Notes: generated by a model not told the origin, from the sequence alone. 64,000 bases of DNA from Rhizobium leucaenae USDA 9039 (GCF_000426285.1 NZ_AUFB01000002.1:124001-188000), one strand, 5' to 3'; shown: positions 44,558-54,179, counted from the stretch's first letter. Numbers and translations: made by a program.

Positions 44558-45814
44558 ATGATGGGTAGAGCCAAACTCACGATTATCCCCCCCGGCAAGC
44601 CGCTTACCGGACGCGCCATGCCGCCGGGATCGAAGTCGATCACCAACCGCGCGCTGCTGCTCGCCGGCCTTGCCAAGGGAACCAGCCGGCTGACGGGTGC
44701 GCTGAAGAGCGACGATACGCGCTATATGGCCGAAGCGCTGCGAGCCATGGGCGTTGCGATCGAGGAGCCCGACGACACCACGTTCATCGTTACCGGCGAC
44801 GGCAAACTCAAGTCGCCGGCTGCACCGCTGTTTCTTGGCAATGCCGGCACCGCGACCCGCTTCCTGACCGCCGCCGCCGCTCTGGTCGACGGCAAGGTCG
44901 TGGTCGATGGTGATGCGCATATGCGCAAGCGGCCGATCGGCCCGCTGGTCGACGCCCTGCGTTCCCTGGGCATCGATGCCTCGGCCGAGACCGGCTGCCC
45001 GCCCGTCACCGTCAATGGCACCGGCCGCTTCGAGGCGAGCCGGGTTGAGATCGATGGCGGCCTCTCCAGCCAGTATGTCTCGGCGCTGCTGATGATGGCG
45101 TCCGGCGGCGATCGCCCGGTCGATGTCGTGCTGCTTGGCGAACATATCGGCGCTCTCGGCTATATCGATCTGACGGTTGCCGCCATGCGTGCCTTCGGCG
45201 CCGAGGTCGAGCGCGTCAGCGCCGTTGCCTGGCGGGTTCAGCCGACCGGCTATCACGCGGCTGATTTCCACATCGAGCCGGATGCGTCGGCCGCGACCTA
45301 TCTTTGGGCCGCCGAGGTTTTGTCCGGCGGGAAGATCGATCTCGGCACACCGGCGAGCGAATTCTCGCAGCCGGACGCTCGCGCCTACGACACGATCTCG
45401 CAGTTTCCACATCTCCCCGCCGTCATCGACGGATCGCAGATGCAGGACGCCATTCCGACGCTCGCCGTTCTTGCCGCTTTCAACGAGACGCCGGTGCGCT
45501 TCGTCGGCATCGCCAATCTCCGCGTCAAGGAGTGCGATCGCGTCCGGGCACTGTCGAGCGGGTTGTCGCGCATCGCTCCCGGCCTCGGCACCGAGGAAGG
45601 CGACGACCTGATCGTCGCCTCCGACCCGAGCCTTGCCGGCAAGACGCTGCCGGCCGAGATCGACAGCTTCGCCGATCACCGCATCGCCATGAGCTTTGCG
45701 CTGGCCGGTCTTAAGATCGGCGGCATCACCATTCTCGATCCCGATTGCGTCGCTAAGACCTTCCCGGCCTATTGGGATGTCCTGGCGTCACTGGGAGTTG
45801 CCTACGACGACTGA
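44558..45814 (+). CDS. 3-phosphoshikimate 1-carboxyvinyltransferase (EPSP synthase), class I-like
   Basis: EPSP synthase joins shikimate 3-phosphate and phosphoenolpyruvate in aromatic amino acid synthesis. The 418-residue protein has PPGSKSITNRALLLAGLAKG (substrate Lys/Ser), LGNAGTATRFLTAAAAL (PEP loop), GDAHMRKRPIGPLVDALR, SSQYVSALLMMA and SFADHRIAMSFALAG. These resemble the class I (glyphosate-sensitive) type. The class II enzyme known from Agrobacterium CP4 has different loops. Rhizobia usually have a main aroA next to cmk and rpsA, so this may be a second copy. It interrupts a lemA-DUF2207 pair. Confidence 0.9.
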   Translation: MMGRAKLTIIPPGKPLTGRAMPPGSKSITNRALLLAGLAKGTSRLTGALKSDDTRYMAEALRAMGVAIEEPDDTTFIVTGDGKLKSPAAPLFLGNAGTATRFLTAAAALVDGKVVVDGDAHMRKRPIGPLVDALRSLGIDASAETGCPPVTVNGTGRFEASRVEIDGGLSSQYVSALLMMASGGDRPVDVVLLGEHIGALGYIDLTVAAMRAFGAEVERVSAVAWRVQPTGYHAADFHIEPDASAATYLWAAEVLSGGKIDLGTPASEFSQPDARAYDTISQFPHLPAVIDGSQMQDAIPTLAVLAAFNETPVRFVGIANLRVKECDRVRALSSGLSRIAPGLGTEEGDDLIVASDPSLAGKTLPAEIDSFADHRIAMSFALAGLKIGGITILDPDCVAKTFPAYWDVLASLGVAYDD

Positions 45815-45891
45815 TACCGCCCCTAGGAGAGGCGCATAGATATTTCGGCATATGCGGCACGCTGGGGTGCCGTCGGATCGCAGGAGCTGTG

Positions 45892-47826
45892 ATGACGCGT
45901 TGGCTTTCCGGACTCTTTGTCGCATCGCTCCTGCTGTTCTCCGCATCGATCACGGCAGCCGCCGAAGTCATCAACGCTTTCGATCAGGGAATTATTCTCG
46001 ATCGCGACGGCTCCATGCAGGTCACCGAGACGATTACGGTGAATGCGGAAGGCCGCGCGATCCGTCGCGGCATATTCCGGGATTTTCCGCTGACTTTTGT
46101 CGATTCCGCAGGCCGCCAGGCGCAGGTGGATTTTGACGTCGTCTCCGTCGAACGCGATGGACAGCCGGAAGATTGGCACAAGGAGCAGATCGAGGGCGGG
46201 GAGCGCATCTATGTCGGAAATGCCGATCGGATCGTAAACCGTGGCCAGCATGTCTACCGCATCGTCTACACCACCGATCGCCAGATCCGCTATTTTGACG
46301 ATCATGACGAGCTCTATTGGAACGTCACCGGCAATGGCTGGCAATTTCCGATCCTTCACGTCTCGGCCACCGTCACACTGCCGGACGGCGTGAAGCCGCA
46401 GCAGCTTGCCTATTATACCGGGCCGATCGGCGCGATGGGCCAGGACGCAAGCGCCAGCGCACAGGCGGACAAGATCACCTTTGTCACCATCCGGCCCTTG
46501 GCCCCGGCCGAAGGTTTGACGATCGCCATCAAGCTGCCGAAGGGCGCGATTGTGGCGCCGAGTAGCAGCCAGCAATGGCACTGGTTCGTAACCGATCATA
46601 TAGACGCGATCATCGCCATCGGCGGCCTGATTTTGGTGTTCGCCTACTATCTCCGCAGTTGGATTGTCGTCGGCCGCGATCCCCCACGCGGCGTGATGGT
46701 CCCGCGCTGGGACCCGCCTGACGGTATTTCGCCGGCGTTGGTCAACTACGTCGACAACAGGGGTTTTTCCGGCGGGGGATGGACGGCGCTGTCGGCGACT
46801 TTGATCGATCTTGCGGTGCGCGGCTATGTCATTCTCGACGACCTGAAGGAAAAGGTGGTCATCCGCCCGACCGGCAAGGCAGGCAGCGATCTCAGCGGCG
46901 GCGACAAGGTGCTCATGCAGGCGGTCGGGCCATTTTCCCCGCTTGTCATCGACAAGGCGAACGGCGAGGCGGTGAAGCAGCTTGGCTCGACATTCCGCAG
47001 CGCGATCGAGCGCGATCACCGCGGCGAATATTACAAAGCCAATGCGCTGTACGTCATTGCCGGCATCGCTTTATCGATCCTCATCCTGGCTGCGATCGTC
47101 ATTTTCGGTCGTTTGCATGAGAATGCGCTGCCTCTCATCATTGTGCCCGGCTTCTTGTCGATCGTGGTGACGATCTTTGCCGGTACAATCGGCCGCAGGT
47201 TCCGCCGTCATGATGCCGGCCTTGGACAGCGAATTCTTTCTGTTCTGCTCGCCGCATTCTTCGGCTTTCTATTCGTATCGGCTGCGGTCGGCGGCCTGGC
47301 TGCCGCCCTCGTCCCCTTGTGGGAGGCGGGTGAACTGCCCCTGCTCGCCGGCATCGTCGGCATTTTCGCGCTCAACGTCGTCTTCTTTTTCCTGATGGGG
47401 GCGCCGACGCCGCTCGGGCGCAAGATGATGGATGGCATCGCCGGGCTGCGGCAATATCTGACGCTCGCCGAACGCGACCGGATGAACATGCAAGGCGCGC
47501 CGCAGATGTCGCCGCAGCACTTCGAAAAGCTGTTGCCCTATGCGGTCGCGCTCGGCGTCGAAAAGCCTTGGTCGGACGCCTTCGAGACCTGGCTTGCCAC
47601 CGCTGCGGGTGCGGCCGCGGCCGCCTATGCGCCGGCCTGGTATTCCGGCGATTTCCACCCAGGCAATATCGGCGGCACGATCGGCGATTTTTCCTCCTCC
47701 ATGGCATCCACCATCGCCTCGACGATCCCAGCGCCCGTCTCCAGCTCTTCTTCGGCCTTTTCGGGCGGCGGTGATGGCGGCTCCTCCGGCGGCGGTGGAG
47801 GCGGCGGAGGCGGAGGCGGGTGGTAG
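45892..47826 (+). CDS. DUF2207 membrane protein
   Basis: The 644-residue protein has a signal peptide (about 1-24), an extracytoplasmic DUF2207 domain (about 25-220, including VTETITVNAEGRAIRRGIFR), a membrane helix (about 237-255), a cytoplasmic region, and four to five further helices (about 390-510). It ends in an extremely Gly-rich tail GGGDGGSSGGGG, seen in many members. Its function is unknown; it is commonly paired with LemA. ATG follows AGGAG. The 3' end runs into palindromic repeats. Confidence 0.88.
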   Translation: MTRWLSGLFVASLLLFSASITAAAEVINAFDQGIILDRDGSMQVTETITVNAEGRAIRRGIFRDFPLTFVDSAGRQAQVDFDVVSVERDGQPEDWHKEQIEGGERIYVGNADRIVNRGQHVYRIVYTTDRQIRYFDDHDELYWNVTGNGWQFPILHVSATVTLPDGVKPQQLAYYTGPIGAMGQDASASAQADKITFVTIRPLAPAEGLTIAIKLPKGAIVAPSSSQQWHWFVTDHIDAIIAIGGLILVFAYYLRSWIVVGRDPPRGVMVPRWDPPDGISPALVNYVDNRGFSGGGWTALSATLIDLAVRGYVILDDLKEKVVIRPTGKAGSDLSGGDKVLMQAVGPFSPLVIDKANGEAVKQLGSTFRSAIERDHRGEYYKANALYVIAGIALSILILAAIVIFGRLHENALPLIIVPGFLSIVVTIFAGTIGRRFRRHDAGLGQRILSVLLAAFFGFLFVSAAVGGLAAALVPLWEAGELPLLAGIVGIFALNVVFFFLMGAPTPLGRKMMDGIAGLRQYLTLAERDRMNMQGAPQMSPQHFEKLLPYAVALGVEKPWSDAFETWLATAAGAAAAAYAPAWYSGDFHPGNIGGTIGDFSSSMASTIASTIPAPVSSSSSAFSGGGDGGSSGGGGGGGGGGGW

Positions 47827-47831
47827 TTGAT

Positions 47832-47880
47832 CACCTCCCCCTTGAGGGGGAGGTCGCCGCGAAGCGGCGGGTGGGGGGGA
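47832..47880. repeat. Palindromic intergenic repeat, outer unit
   Basis: CACCTCCCCCTTGAGGGGGA starts a perfect palindrome followed by GCCGCGAAGCGGCGGGTGGG. This unit is in the opposite orientation to the one at 47911, so the two form an inverted pair between DUF2207 and the DUF559 gene. Similar CCCTCCCCTTGAGGGG elements occur widely in Rhizobiales genomes. Confidence 0.8.
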
Positions 47881-47910
47881 CAATTGCTTGGCTGCGGAGC
47901 TGGCGGCGAT

Positions 47911-47958
47911 CACCCCACCCCGGCCTTCGGCCGACCCTCCCCCTCAAGGGGAGGGTGT
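47911..47958. repeat. Palindromic intergenic repeat, left copy flanking DUF559
   Basis: CACCCCACCCCGGCC is followed by a short TTCGGCC hairpin and then CCCTCCCCCTCAAGGGGAGG. The same order, with a few changes, is found as a direct repeat at 48401-48449 on the other side of the DUF559 gene. Confidence 0.85.
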
Positions 47959-48004
47959 TCGTCGCGATGCATTAATTTCGGTATTTCAGCAGATCGGAGA
48001 TCCC

Positions 48005-48460
48005 GTGGCCAAAAAGCCCTCCAAATTGGATCGTTTCAAAGTTTCCAATAGCCGGCGCTTGCGCGCAGGTTCGACTGATGCGGAAACCAAGCTCTGGAAA
48101 CATTTGTGGCGCATCCCCATTGAAGGCACGCATTTTCGGCGGCAGGTGTCAATTGGGCGTTATTTTGCTGATTTAGCCTGTCATCAGATAGGTCTGATTG
48201 TCGAGCTTGACGGTAGGCAGCATGCAGAAGATGCGGCAGGACGTTATGATGCTCAGCGAACGGCATTCCTTGAAAGCGAAGGCTATCATGTCATCCGATT
48301 CTGGAATGCCGAGGTCACGGATGAGATCGAGGCTGTTCTGGACACGATATTTGCCATTGTGCAGCAGCGACAAATTTTGCTAGCAGAGGCCGACCATTTT
48401 CACCCCACTCCGGCACGCCGTGCCGACCCTCTCTCACAAGGGGAGGGTGAGGAACCTTGA
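48005..48460 (+). CDS. DUF559 (Vsr-like PD-(D/E)XK nuclease-fold) protein
   Basis: The 151-residue protein has a DUF559 core: [36 protein letters not shown], then [20 protein letters not shown] with the acidic residues expected of a restriction-endonuclease fold, and [15 protein letters not shown]559 proteins are related to the Vsr mismatch endonuclease, but their role is unproven. The GTG at 48005 is supported by GGAGA 5 bases upstream. The last residues ([19 protein letters not shown]) are encoded by the flanking repeat, and the stop lies 1 base before glyS. Confidence 0.85.
   Translation: MAKKPSKLDRFKVSNSRRLRAGSTDAETKLWKHLWRIPIEGTHFRRQVSIGRYFADLACHQIGLIVELDGRQHAEDAAGRYDAQRTAFLESEGYHVIRFWNAEVTDEIEAVLDTIFAIVQQRQILLAEADHFHPTPARRADPLSQGEGEEP
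48401..48449. repeat. Palindromic intergenic repeat, right copy, coding for the DUF559 C-terminus
   Basis: CACCCCACTCCGGCACGCC matches the left copy at 47911-47958, and ends GGGGAGGGTG like it. It lies within the DUF559 reading frame and supplies its final codons, and ends 12 bases before the glyS ATG. Confidence 0.85.
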
Positions 48461-48461
48461 C

Positions 48462-50837
48462 ATGCCCGATCTCCTTCTCGAACTCCGCTCCGAGGAAATT
48501 CCTGCCCGTATGCAGCGCAAGGCTGCCGGCGACCTGAAGAAACTCGTCACTGACGCGCTGGTCGAAGCGGGTTTGTCCTATGAGGGTGCGCGCGAATATT
48601 GGACGCCGCGGCGGCTGACGCTGGACATTCGCGGCCTGACCGCGCGCTCGGCTGATGTGCGCGAGGAGCGCAAGGGACCGCGCACCGACGCCAACGAGAA
48701 AGCGATCGAGGGTTTTCTGCGCGGCGCCGGCCTGTCTTCCATTTCTGAAGCGCAGGTAAGTAGCGACCCGAAGAAGGGTGATTTCTATGTTGCGGTCATT
48801 TCCAAGCCCGGCCGCGCCGCCGAGGAGATCGTCGCCGACGTCATGCCCGGCATCATCCGCGATTTTCCCTGGCCGAAGTCGATGCGCTGGGGCAAGGCGT
48901 CGGCCAAGCCGGGCTCGCTGCGCTGGGTGCGCCCGCTGCAGTCGATCGTCTGCGTCTTCGGCACTGAGCATGAAGAAACCGCCGTCATCCCCTTCGAGAT
49001 CGACGGTATCGTCGCGTCGAATGTGACCCATGGCCATCGCTTCCATGCACCGCAGGCGATCGCCGTCAAACGCTTCGATGACTACGTCTCTAGCCTGGAG
49101 AAGGCGAAGGTCATTCTCGATGCCGAGCGCCGCAAGGATATCATCCTGCACGATGCCCGCGATGTCGCGTTTGCCAATGGTCTGGAGCTTGTCGAGGACG
49201 AGGGCCTGCTGGAAGAGGTTTCCGGCCTCGTGGAATGGCCGCAGGTGCTGATGGGCTCCTTCGAGGAGGATTACCTGTCGATCCCCTCGGAAATCATCCG
49301 TCTGACGATCAAGACCAACCAGAAGTGCTTCGTCACCCGTCCGCAGGTCGGCGAAACACTCTCCAACCGCTTCATCCTCGTTTCCAATATCCAGGCGACG
49401 GATGGCGGCAAGGAGATCATTCACGGCAATGGCAAGGTCGTGCGCGCCCGTCTTTCCGACGCGCTGCATTTCTGGAAGCGCGATCAGGGCGACCTGCCGG
49501 ATCTCGAAACGTTGGAAGCCTCTGCTGTGAAATTCGGCCTCGACTTGAAGAAGCCGCTCGACCAGCGCATGGCGAAGCTCGACGCGCTGAACGTCACCTT
49601 CCATGCCAAACTCGGCAGCCAGGGCGAACGCATTGCCCGCATTCGTGCGTTGGCATCCGAGCTTGCCAAAATCACCGGCGCTGATCCGGCCAAGGTCGAT
49701 CGCGCCGCCGTGCTCGCCAAGGCTGACCTGCGGACCGAAGCCGTCGGCGAATTTCCGGAGCTTCAGGGCCTCATGGGCCGCAAATACGCGGTGCTGCAGG
49801 GCGAAGACGCGTCCGTCGCGGCTGCGATCGAAGATCATTACAAGCCGCAAGGCCCGTCCGATCGCGTTCCCGAGGACAAGGTCGCGATCACGGTCGCGCT
49901 CGCCGACAAGCTCGATACGCTCATCGGCTTCTGGGCGATCGATGAAAAGCCGACCGGTTCGAAGGACCCGTTTGCGCTGCGGCGCGCTGCTTTGGGTGTG
50001 GTGAGGATTCTGCTGGAATGCAAGGTGCGCTTGCCTTTAAGCTCCGTGGGCTTTTCCACATATAAAACTCTGACAATCGCGAAAATGTTAGCCCTACAAC
50101 TTTTCATGACGGTAGATGGGCGAAAGCTTGGTCTCGATGAGAATGATGCCGACTATCGTGAGGCGTTTCTGGTTCCTATTGATCAAGATGGAAACATTGA
50201 GGATGAATTCAGCTATTCCCAGGTAGAGGCGTGGATGCTGGATGAAAGAAACCGGGAGGATAACTACCCCCGTCTTAGAAGTAACCAGCCCGAGTGGCCC
50301 GATTTTGAGTCATTCAGTGGAAATCTCCTCGCCTTCTTCCATGACCGCCTCAAGGTCTATCTCCGCGATCAGGGCGCCCGATACGATCTCATTGACTCCG
50401 TTTTGACGCCGGAAGCCGATGATCTCCTGATGGTCGCTCGCCGTGTCGAGGCGCTGACCGCCTTCATTACCTCCGAAGATGGCAAGAACCTGCTTGCCGG
50501 CACCAAGCGCGCCACCCAGCTTCTCGCGGCCGAGGAGAAGAAGGGCACGGTCATAGCCGATGACGTTTCAGAAAACCTGTTGAAGCTCGATGCCGAAAAG
50601 GACCTCTTCGCCGCCATCACCAAAGCTTCCGCCGAAGCCTCCGATGCGATCGCCAAGGAAGATTTCCGCTCGGCCATGGCAGCGCTTTCCAAACTGCGCG
50701 CGCCCGTCGACCGCTTCTTCGAAGACGTGCTCGTCAACGATGAAGACGCCGCCATCCGCGCCAATCGTCTGGCGTTGCTGCGGCTGATCCGCGAGGCGAC
50801 GGGAACGGTCGCGGATTTCTCGAAGATCGCGGGGTAA
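48462..50837 (+). CDS. glyS: Glycyl-tRNA synthetase beta subunit, with an unusual internal insertion
   Basis: GlyS is the tRNA-binding partner of GlyQ. The 791-residue product starts [20 protein letters not shown] and has [48 protein letters not shown] and a C-terminal anticodon-binding region ending in AINRL-like [19 protein letters not shown]. It is about 100 residues longer than E. coli GlyS (689). The extra part seems to be residues about 525-620 (50036-50320), between VRLPL and [13 protein letters not shown]. That stretch is visibly AT-richer. The reading frame is intact, so the insertion is probably tolerated. Confidence 0.93.
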   Translation: MPDLLLELRSEEIPARMQRKAAGDLKKLVTDALVEAGLSYEGAREYWTPRRLTLDIRGLTARSADVREERKGPRTDANEKAIEGFLRGAGLSSISEAQVSSDPKKGDFYVAVISKPGRAAEEIVADVMPGIIRDFPWPKSMRWGKASAKPGSLRWVRPLQSIVCVFGTEHEETAVIPFEIDGIVASNVTHGHRFHAPQAIAVKRFDDYVSSLEKAKVILDAERRKDIILHDARDVAFANGLELVEDEGLLEEVSGLVEWPQVLMGSFEEDYLSIPSEIIRLTIKTNQKCFVTRPQVGETLSNRFILVSNIQATDGGKEIIHGNGKVVRARLSDALHFWKRDQGDLPDLETLEASAVKFGLDLKKPLDQRMAKLDALNVTFHAKLGSQGERIARIRALASELAKITGADPAKVDRAAVLAKADLRTEAVGEFPELQGLMGRKYAVLQGEDASVAAAIEDHYKPQGPSDRVPEDKVAITVALADKLDTLIGFWAIDEKPTGSKDPFALRRAALGVVRILLECKVRLPLSSVGFSTYKTLTIAKMLALQLFMTVDGRKLGLDENDADYREAFLVPIDQDGNIEDEFSYSQVEAWMLDERNREDNYPRLRSNQPEWPDFESFSGNLLAFFHDRLKVYLRDQGARYDLIDSVLTPEADDLLMVARRVEALTAFITSEDGKNLLAGTKRATQLLAAEEKKGTVIADDVSENLLKLDAEKDLFAAITKASAEASDAIAKEDFRSAMAALSKLRAPVDRFFEDVLVNDEDAAIRANRLALLRLIREATGTVADFSKIAG

Positions 50838-50851
50838 GGCAAGGAGGCGCG

Positions 50852-51346
50852 ATGACCGGAAAAATTCTCGTCAGCGCCTGCCTCATGGGCCATGCCGTCC
50901 GTTATGACGGTCGCTCCAAGCCGCTCATCCATCCGGCCATCGAGCGTTGGCGCGAGGAGGGCAGGCTGGTGACGATCTGCCCGGAAATGTCGGCTGGTAT
51001 GGCCGTTCCGAGGCCGCCGGCCGAAATTGCCGATGGTGCGGCCGGCGAGGACGTGCTTGCCGGCAGTGCACGCGTGATCGAGGTCACCGGCGGCGATATC
51101 ACGACGGCGTTTCGTCAGGCGGCCGAAAATGCTCTGGCGCTCGCTCAGGAAACCGGTTGCCTCTACGCTCTGCTGATTGATGGCAGCCCGTCCTGCGGCT
51201 CGGGCTTCATCTATGACGGCACATTCTCGGGCGGTCGGCATATGGGCCATGGCGTCACGGCAGCTCTGCTGAAGCAGGCGGGCGTCGAGGTCTATTCCGA
51301 CCGCGAGATCGACAGGTTGGTCGAGCGGCTGGCGACGGCCGACTGA
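50852..51346 (+). CDS. DUF523 family protein
   Basis: The 164-residue protein matches DUF523 (YbbK-like): KILVSACLMGHAVRYDGRSK at the start, CPEMSAGMAVPRPPAEI, and LIDGSPSCGSGFIYDGTFSG. Conserved Cys in SACLMG, ICPEM and SPSCGSG suggest a metal or cluster site. A recent assignment of related proteins to sulfur or thiouracil metabolism is possible, but no function can be given from sequence. It follows glyS by 14 bases. Confidence 0.88.
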   Translation: MTGKILVSACLMGHAVRYDGRSKPLIHPAIERWREEGRLVTICPEMSAGMAVPRPPAEIADGAAGEDVLAGSARVIEVTGGDITTAFRQAAENALALAQETGCLYALLIDGSPSCGSGFIYDGTFSGGRHMGHGVTAALLKQAGVEVYSDREIDRLVERLATAD

Positions 51347-51373
51347 GACACCTTTCATACCCAAAAAGAGAAA

Positions 51374-51399
51374 AACCGCCGGGTTTGCGCCCGACGGTT
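51374..51399 (-). terminator. Terminator between DUF523 and the chemoreceptor gene
   Basis: AACCGCCGGG and CCCGACGGTT pair with one mismatch. On the minus strand the hairpin is followed by a T-rich run, so it ends the chemoreceptor transcript; it may act in both directions. Confidence 0.75.
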
Positions 51400-51424
51400 C
51401 TCGAGATAGCTGTTTTGTTGCCGC

Positions 51425-53239
51425 TTAAGCGGCGCGGCGGTTCTGGGCGAGCGGCCGACCGTCGTTGACGCGGAAGCCGCGGATGAGCCCGAGCAGGTCC
51501 TCGGTGTCGGCGGCAAGCGTTTCGGCCGATGCCGTCGTCTCTTCTGCCATGGCAGCATTTTGCTGCGTGGCGGCGTCGAGCTGGTTCATCGAAGACGAGA
51601 TCGAGCGCAGCGTCGTATCCTGCTCGGAGGCGCTGTGGGCGATCTTCGAGACGATCTCATTGGCGGCCTTGATCTGATCGGAAATGCGCTTCAGCGCTTC
51701 GCCTGCCTCGCCGACCAACCGAACGCCCTCGTCGACCTGGCCGGAGGAGCGGGCGATCTGATCCTTGATCTCCTTGGCGGCGGCGGCAGAGCGCTGTGCC
51801 AGTTCACGCACTTCCTGGGCGACGACGGCAAAGCCCTTGCCGGATTCGCCGGCACGAGCCGCCTCGACGCCGGCGTTCAGCGCCAGAAGGTTGGTTTGGA
51901 AGGCGATCTCATCGATGACGCCGATGATCTTGCTGATCTCTTCCGACGATTTCTCGATGCCGCTCATCGCGTCGATCGCCTGGGCGACGACGGCGTCGCT
52001 GCGCGATGCCTCGGTGCTGACGGCGTGCACGCGTTTGCTGGCCTCATGGGCTCCCTCGGCGGTCTGGCGTACGGCGACGGTCAACTCGTCAAGGGCTGCC
52101 GAGGTTTCCTCCAGGCTTGCGGCCTGGCGTTCGGTGCGCTGCGACAGCTCGTTCGAGGCCCTGCGGATTTCCTCCTTGCTGACGCCGATGTCATTGCCCT
52201 TGGCATTGACCCGGCCCATGGCGGCTTCGAGGTGTGACAGCGCCTCGTTGAAGTTGTTGCGCAGCCCGGCATAGCCGGCGCCGATATCGCCGCAGCGCAC
52301 GGTCAGATCGCCCTGGGCGAGCGCTTCGAGCGCCCGGCCGATGATGGAGACGACGCGTGCCTGCTCATGCGCTTCGTCCTGCTGCTGACGAAGGTTCTGT
52401 TCGCGTTCGCTGCTGATTTCCAGCTCTTGCGCGGCCTGACGATCCGCCAGCGCATGGCGTATGCGGACTTTCTCCTGCAGCGCCAGGGTGGCCTTGGCCA
52501 TCAAACCGATCTCGTTGCGCATCTCGGTATGCGGGATGGCGATTTTCACGTCATCGTCAGCCACTGCCTTGAGAGCGGTATGGACGTCGGCAAGCGGCTT
52601 GGTAATGCCACGGATGAAATAGAGGGCAGAACCGATGCCGACCAGGAAGACGATGCCGCAGATCAGCAGCGCGCGCCACATTGCCGCGTGAATCTGGCCT
52701 TCGAGGTCGTCCATATAGACGCCGCAGCCAAGAACGATCTGCCATGGCGCAAAGGCGGCGGAATAGCTGCCCTTGAGGAAAAGCTCGCTGTCGGGATGAC
52801 CGGGCTTGCCCCAGTAATAGACTGTACGGCCACCGCCCTTGATGCCCTTTTCGACCATTTCCTTGCTGAAATAGGTGCCGCTCTTGTCGGTCTGGCCGGA
52901 CATGTCCTTGCCGACATTGGCCGGAATGGGATGAAAGCGCATAATGGCGCTGTAGTCCAAGCCGAAGAGATAGCCGGCGGGCTGGAAGCTGATATGCGAG
53001 AGGATCTTGAAGGCTTCGGCCTGGGCCGCCTCATGCGTCATCTCGCCGGATTTCTCGCGCTGATAATATTGATTCAGAACCGAAATGCCGGACTCCACCT
53101 GCGTGCGGAGCATGTCGAAACGGTCGTCATAGATGGAATCCGCCTGCGACCGGATCTGGAAATAGGTCGCCACGGCAAAAGCGGCCATAAGCACGCCCAG
53201 AAGAGCGAAGAGTTGATGGGCGATCTTGAGATTCTTCAT
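51425..53239 (-). CDS. Methyl-accepting chemotaxis protein with a single-Cache sensor
   Basis: The 604-residue receptor has a membrane helix (about 10-30) and a periplasmic single-Cache domain (about 35-185: YLFGLDYSAIMRFHPIPANV, then GGGRTVYYWGKPG). A second helix follows (about 190-212), then a HAMP domain (about 213-265), a second HAMP-like linker, and a signalling domain (about 350-590) with the hairpin tip EIAFQTNLLALNAGVEAARA. Similar Cache domains often bind short organic acids. No C-terminal CheR-binding pentapeptide is seen. The start MKNLKIAH has GAGG upstream. Confidence 0.93.
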   Translation of the reverse strand: MKNLKIAHQLFALLGVLMAAFAVATYFQIRSQADSIYDDRFDMLRTQVESGISVLNQYYQREKSGEMTHEAAQAEAFKILSHISFQPAGYLFGLDYSAIMRFHPIPANVGKDMSGQTDKSGTYFSKEMVEKGIKGGGRTVYYWGKPGHPDSELFLKGSYSAAFAPWQIVLGCGVYMDDLEGQIHAAMWRALLICGIVFLVGIGSALYFIRGITKPLADVHTALKAVADDDVKIAIPHTEMRNEIGLMAKATLALQEKVRIRHALADRQAAQELEISSEREQNLRQQQDEAHEQARVVSIIGRALEALAQGDLTVRCGDIGAGYAGLRNNFNEALSHLEAAMGRVNAKGNDIGVSKEEIRRASNELSQRTERQAASLEETSAALDELTVAVRQTAEGAHEASKRVHAVSTEASRSDAVVAQAIDAMSGIEKSSEEISKIIGVIDEIAFQTNLLALNAGVEAARAGESGKGFAVVAQEVRELAQRSAAAAKEIKDQIARSSGQVDEGVRLVGEAGEALKRISDQIKAANEIVSKIAHSASEQDTTLRSISSSMNQLDAATQQNAAMAEETTASAETLAADTEDLLGLIRGFRVNDGRPLAQNRRAA

Positions 53240-53524
53240 AATGCCTCGCAACAGGGTAGGATGAATACCGGCGCGGTTTTCTACCGCCTGTGCGATCGCC
53301 TGGGAGAGCCCCAATACGCTTGCCGCTGCTCGAAATGACATGCTGCTGTCCGGTGGAAGCAAAATCGCGCTTTATATCTAATAAAGTTTTAATCAAAACC
53401 GCGTGATCAGAATTTAAGCAGCTTTAATAAATCGCTCAGTTGCATCGCAATAAATAATACTAACTCGCTTTCAAGTTTATCTGAAACTGGCGGGAAAATT
53501 CCTTGCTTTGTTATACAAAACAAA

Positions 53525-53552
53525 TGCGCCCCTGCTTCTCTTCAGGGGCGCA
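53525..53552 (-). terminator. Terminator after the small periplasmic protein gene
   Basis: TGCGCCCCTG and CAGGGGCGCA form a perfect 10-base stem. Read on the minus strand it is followed by TTTGTTTTGT. It lies about 80 bases past the stop of the gene at 53630. A second weaker hairpin (GACCCCG... at about 53570) lies between. Confidence 0.8.
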
Positions 53553-53629
53553 CAGGTCCGCCTTGCGGCAGACCCCGTCGACCGAAACTTTGGTCGGGCG
53601 GGGCAGGGAACGAGATAGAACGGCTATTG

Positions 53630-54058
53630 TTACTGGCGAAGCTGAAAGCCGGAGAGATCGAGCGGCAGGGGTGCCTTCGCCTTGGCGGATTCGGGCAGGG
53701 CGGCCGTTTTGGTGGCAAAATCGATGCCGTCGCTCGGAGCGTCGGCGGCCGCAAGCGCTTCAGGTGTCGGCTTGGAGATGAACACGACCGGAGAGCCGCC
53801 CATCCAGGCCTCGGTGCGCACTACTTTCCGCTGGCCATCGATGTCGCGCACGACGATGGACTGTGTGCCCGGCGTCAGCTCCGGCACCACATAATCCTTC
53901 TTGACGGCTTCCGGCTTGAGCGCCGGGCAATCCGTGCAGACCTTGTCGATGATGCTGCCGCCGTTGGTTTCCGTCTTGCTGTCGATGGGCTGGATCGACG
54001 AAGCCATGGCCGAGCCGGCGGCCAGCACGCATGCCAAAGTCAGGAAAAAGGGACGCAT
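53630..54058 (-). CDS. Small periplasmic protein, possibly HPE1-like
   Basis: The 142-residue protein has a signal peptide (about 1-19, FFLTLACVLAAGSAMA) and a short mature part with a CTDCPAL (CxxC) motif. The conserved-looking stretch VVRTEAWMGGSPVVFISKP follows, and a Pro/Ala-rich tail. Rhizobial proteins of this shape have been annotated as having a plant virulence effector HPE1-like domain; I recall this but cannot check it. The CxxC could bind metal or form a disulfide. The gene is monocistronic with its own terminator. Confidence 0.7.
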   Translation of the reverse strand: MRPFFLTLACVLAAGSAMASSIQPIDSKTETNGGSIIDKVCTDCPALKPEAVKKDYVVPELTPGTQSIVVRDIDGQRKVVRTEAWMGGSPVVFISKPTPEALAAADAPSDGIDFATKTAALPESAKAKAPLPLDLSGFQLRQ

Positions 54059-54179
54059 AACAAAACCACTCCGTCTTATATGGCGGAGAGATTAGCGCCG
54101 CTTTGTTTCCATCCCGTCAGGAGATTTGCTAAAAGTTTAGCGGAACCGCAGAAATCGGCACAGGCTGGCGATTGTCGGT

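Noticed and set aside
44018..45679. A 553-codon frame opposite lemA and aroA
   Set aside because: It spans two real genes and their gap, and shows no domain.
47626..47834. A Pro-rich frame opposite the Gly-rich tail of the DUF2207 gene
   Set aside because: It only mirrors the Gly codons of DUF2207.
48315..49850. A 511-codon frame opposite glyS
   Set aside because: It crosses the DUF559-glyS boundary and mirrors glyS codons.
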